Assembly: GCA_937982495.1 (NCBI GenBank)
Contig: CALJLX010000574.1
Span: 1-5,148, forward strand
Source: an uncultured Desulfuromonas sp.
GTDB lineage: Bacteria > Desulfobacterota > Desulfuromonadia > Desulfuromonadales > Trichloromonadaceae
Reading direction: 5' to 3'
Length of the DNA: 5,148 bases
Every line of letters starts with the position of its first letter. Positions within the stretch are counted from its first letter, which is position 1. This document shows, piece after piece, positions 4,973 to 5,148 of this stretch. The notes under the pieces were generated by a model. That model ran no database searches. It was not told where the DNA came from and was given only the letters and a program-made list of their open reading frames with translations. The position numbers were made by a program, and so were the translations under genes.

Positions 4973-5148
4973 AGCTGAAAAAGCACTCGCACCACAGAGA
5001 CGCCGGGAGTTCAGGGAAAAGCGGTAAGTTCGGGTTTTCAAAGGCTGATTTGGTGATTTTGGCTTAATAGCACCGATTTTTGATGGTAAAAGGCTCAACT
5101 TTCGCAGCAGTATGACAGGGCCTAAAACCCTGAAATCAAAATGATCTT
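4973..5148. other. AT-rich non-coding right edge, possibly flank of a mobile element
   Basis: No gene is supported here. The base composition falls to about 40% G+C (hand count over 5041-5148), against roughly two-thirds in the genes. The stretch contains a direct near-repeat TGATTTGG/TGATTTTGG (about 5046-5062) and a short hairpin CAGGG (5116-5120) with CCCTG (5128-5132). The hairpin has no U-run, so no intrinsic terminator for the regulator gene is evident. The segment CTCAACTTTCGCAGCAG (about 5095-5110) is vaguely reminiscent of sequence next to transposase genes, but no terminal repeat or transposase can be shown before the window ends. Confidence 0.4.
4989..5022. repeat. Possible degenerate dispersed repeat (CACCACAGAGAC type)
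   Basis: The stretch begins GCACCACAGAGACGCCGGGA and ends CAGGGAAAAGC. It resembles the CACCACAGAGACACAGAGA...GAAAAG intergenic repeats known from many environmental bacterial genomes. Only one copy is present in the window, so its repeat nature rests on recall, not on internal evidence. It begins 17 nt after the regulator stop codon. Confidence 0.3.

Noticed and set aside
3347..5098. 583-codon minus-strand open frame opposite the response regulator
   Set aside because: Antisense shadow of a complete NtrC-family gene; its first residues translate the AT-rich non-coding tail.

Overview
The window is GC-rich chromosomal DNA, roughly two-thirds G+C in the coding parts. It holds one partial and three complete genes. 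The combination of a bacterial alpha-phosphoglucomutase, a stand-alone RelA/SpoT-type synthetase, an NtrB/NtrC-style two-component pair and GGGCG...CATG...CGCCC palindromes suggests an anaerobic deltaproteobacterium of the Desulfuromonas/Geobacter kind. That placement is inference from style; there is no rRNA or other phylogenetic marker here.

Layout. Positions 1-664 (minus strand) encode the first 221 residues of phosphoglucomutase; the gene runs off the left edge. Positions 665-912 form a divergent intergenic region with candidate promoters pointing each way and a perfect 16-bp palindrome (778-793) between them. Positions 913-1980 (plus) encode a 355-residue (p)ppGpp-synthetase-like protein: a small-alarmone-synthetase core, a Gly/Ala-rich linker and an unrecognised C-terminal region of about 105 residues. 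A 95-bp gap with a plausible promoter follows. Positions 2076-3497 (plus, GTG start) encode a membrane histidine kinase with an extracytoplasmic sensor domain and HAMP domain. A 131-bp gap (3498-3628) contains two 20-bp palindromes of REP-like type, the second enclosed by a further 9-bp inverted repeat. Positions 3629-4972 (plus) encode an NtrC-family sigma-54-dependent response regulator with complete receiver, AAA+ and Fis-type DNA-binding domains. Positions 4973-5148 have no gene, fall to about 40% G+C, and look like repeat or mobile-element-flanking DNA.

How the genes may work together. The kinase and regulator are almost certainly a cognate pair: the kinase senses a signal outside the membrane and phosphorylates Asp52 of the regulator, which then drives sigma-54 promoters elsewhere (no -24/-12 promoter was found here). 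The alarmone synthetase lies just upstream on the same strand but seems to have its own promoter, so a link to the pair is possible but unproven. The phosphoglucomutase is divergently transcribed and shares only the control region.

No clearly new multi-gene system is visible. The items most worth a second look are the C-terminal extension of the alarmone synthetase, the palindromic array splitting the two-component genes, the palindrome between the divergent promoters, and the AT-rich right edge.
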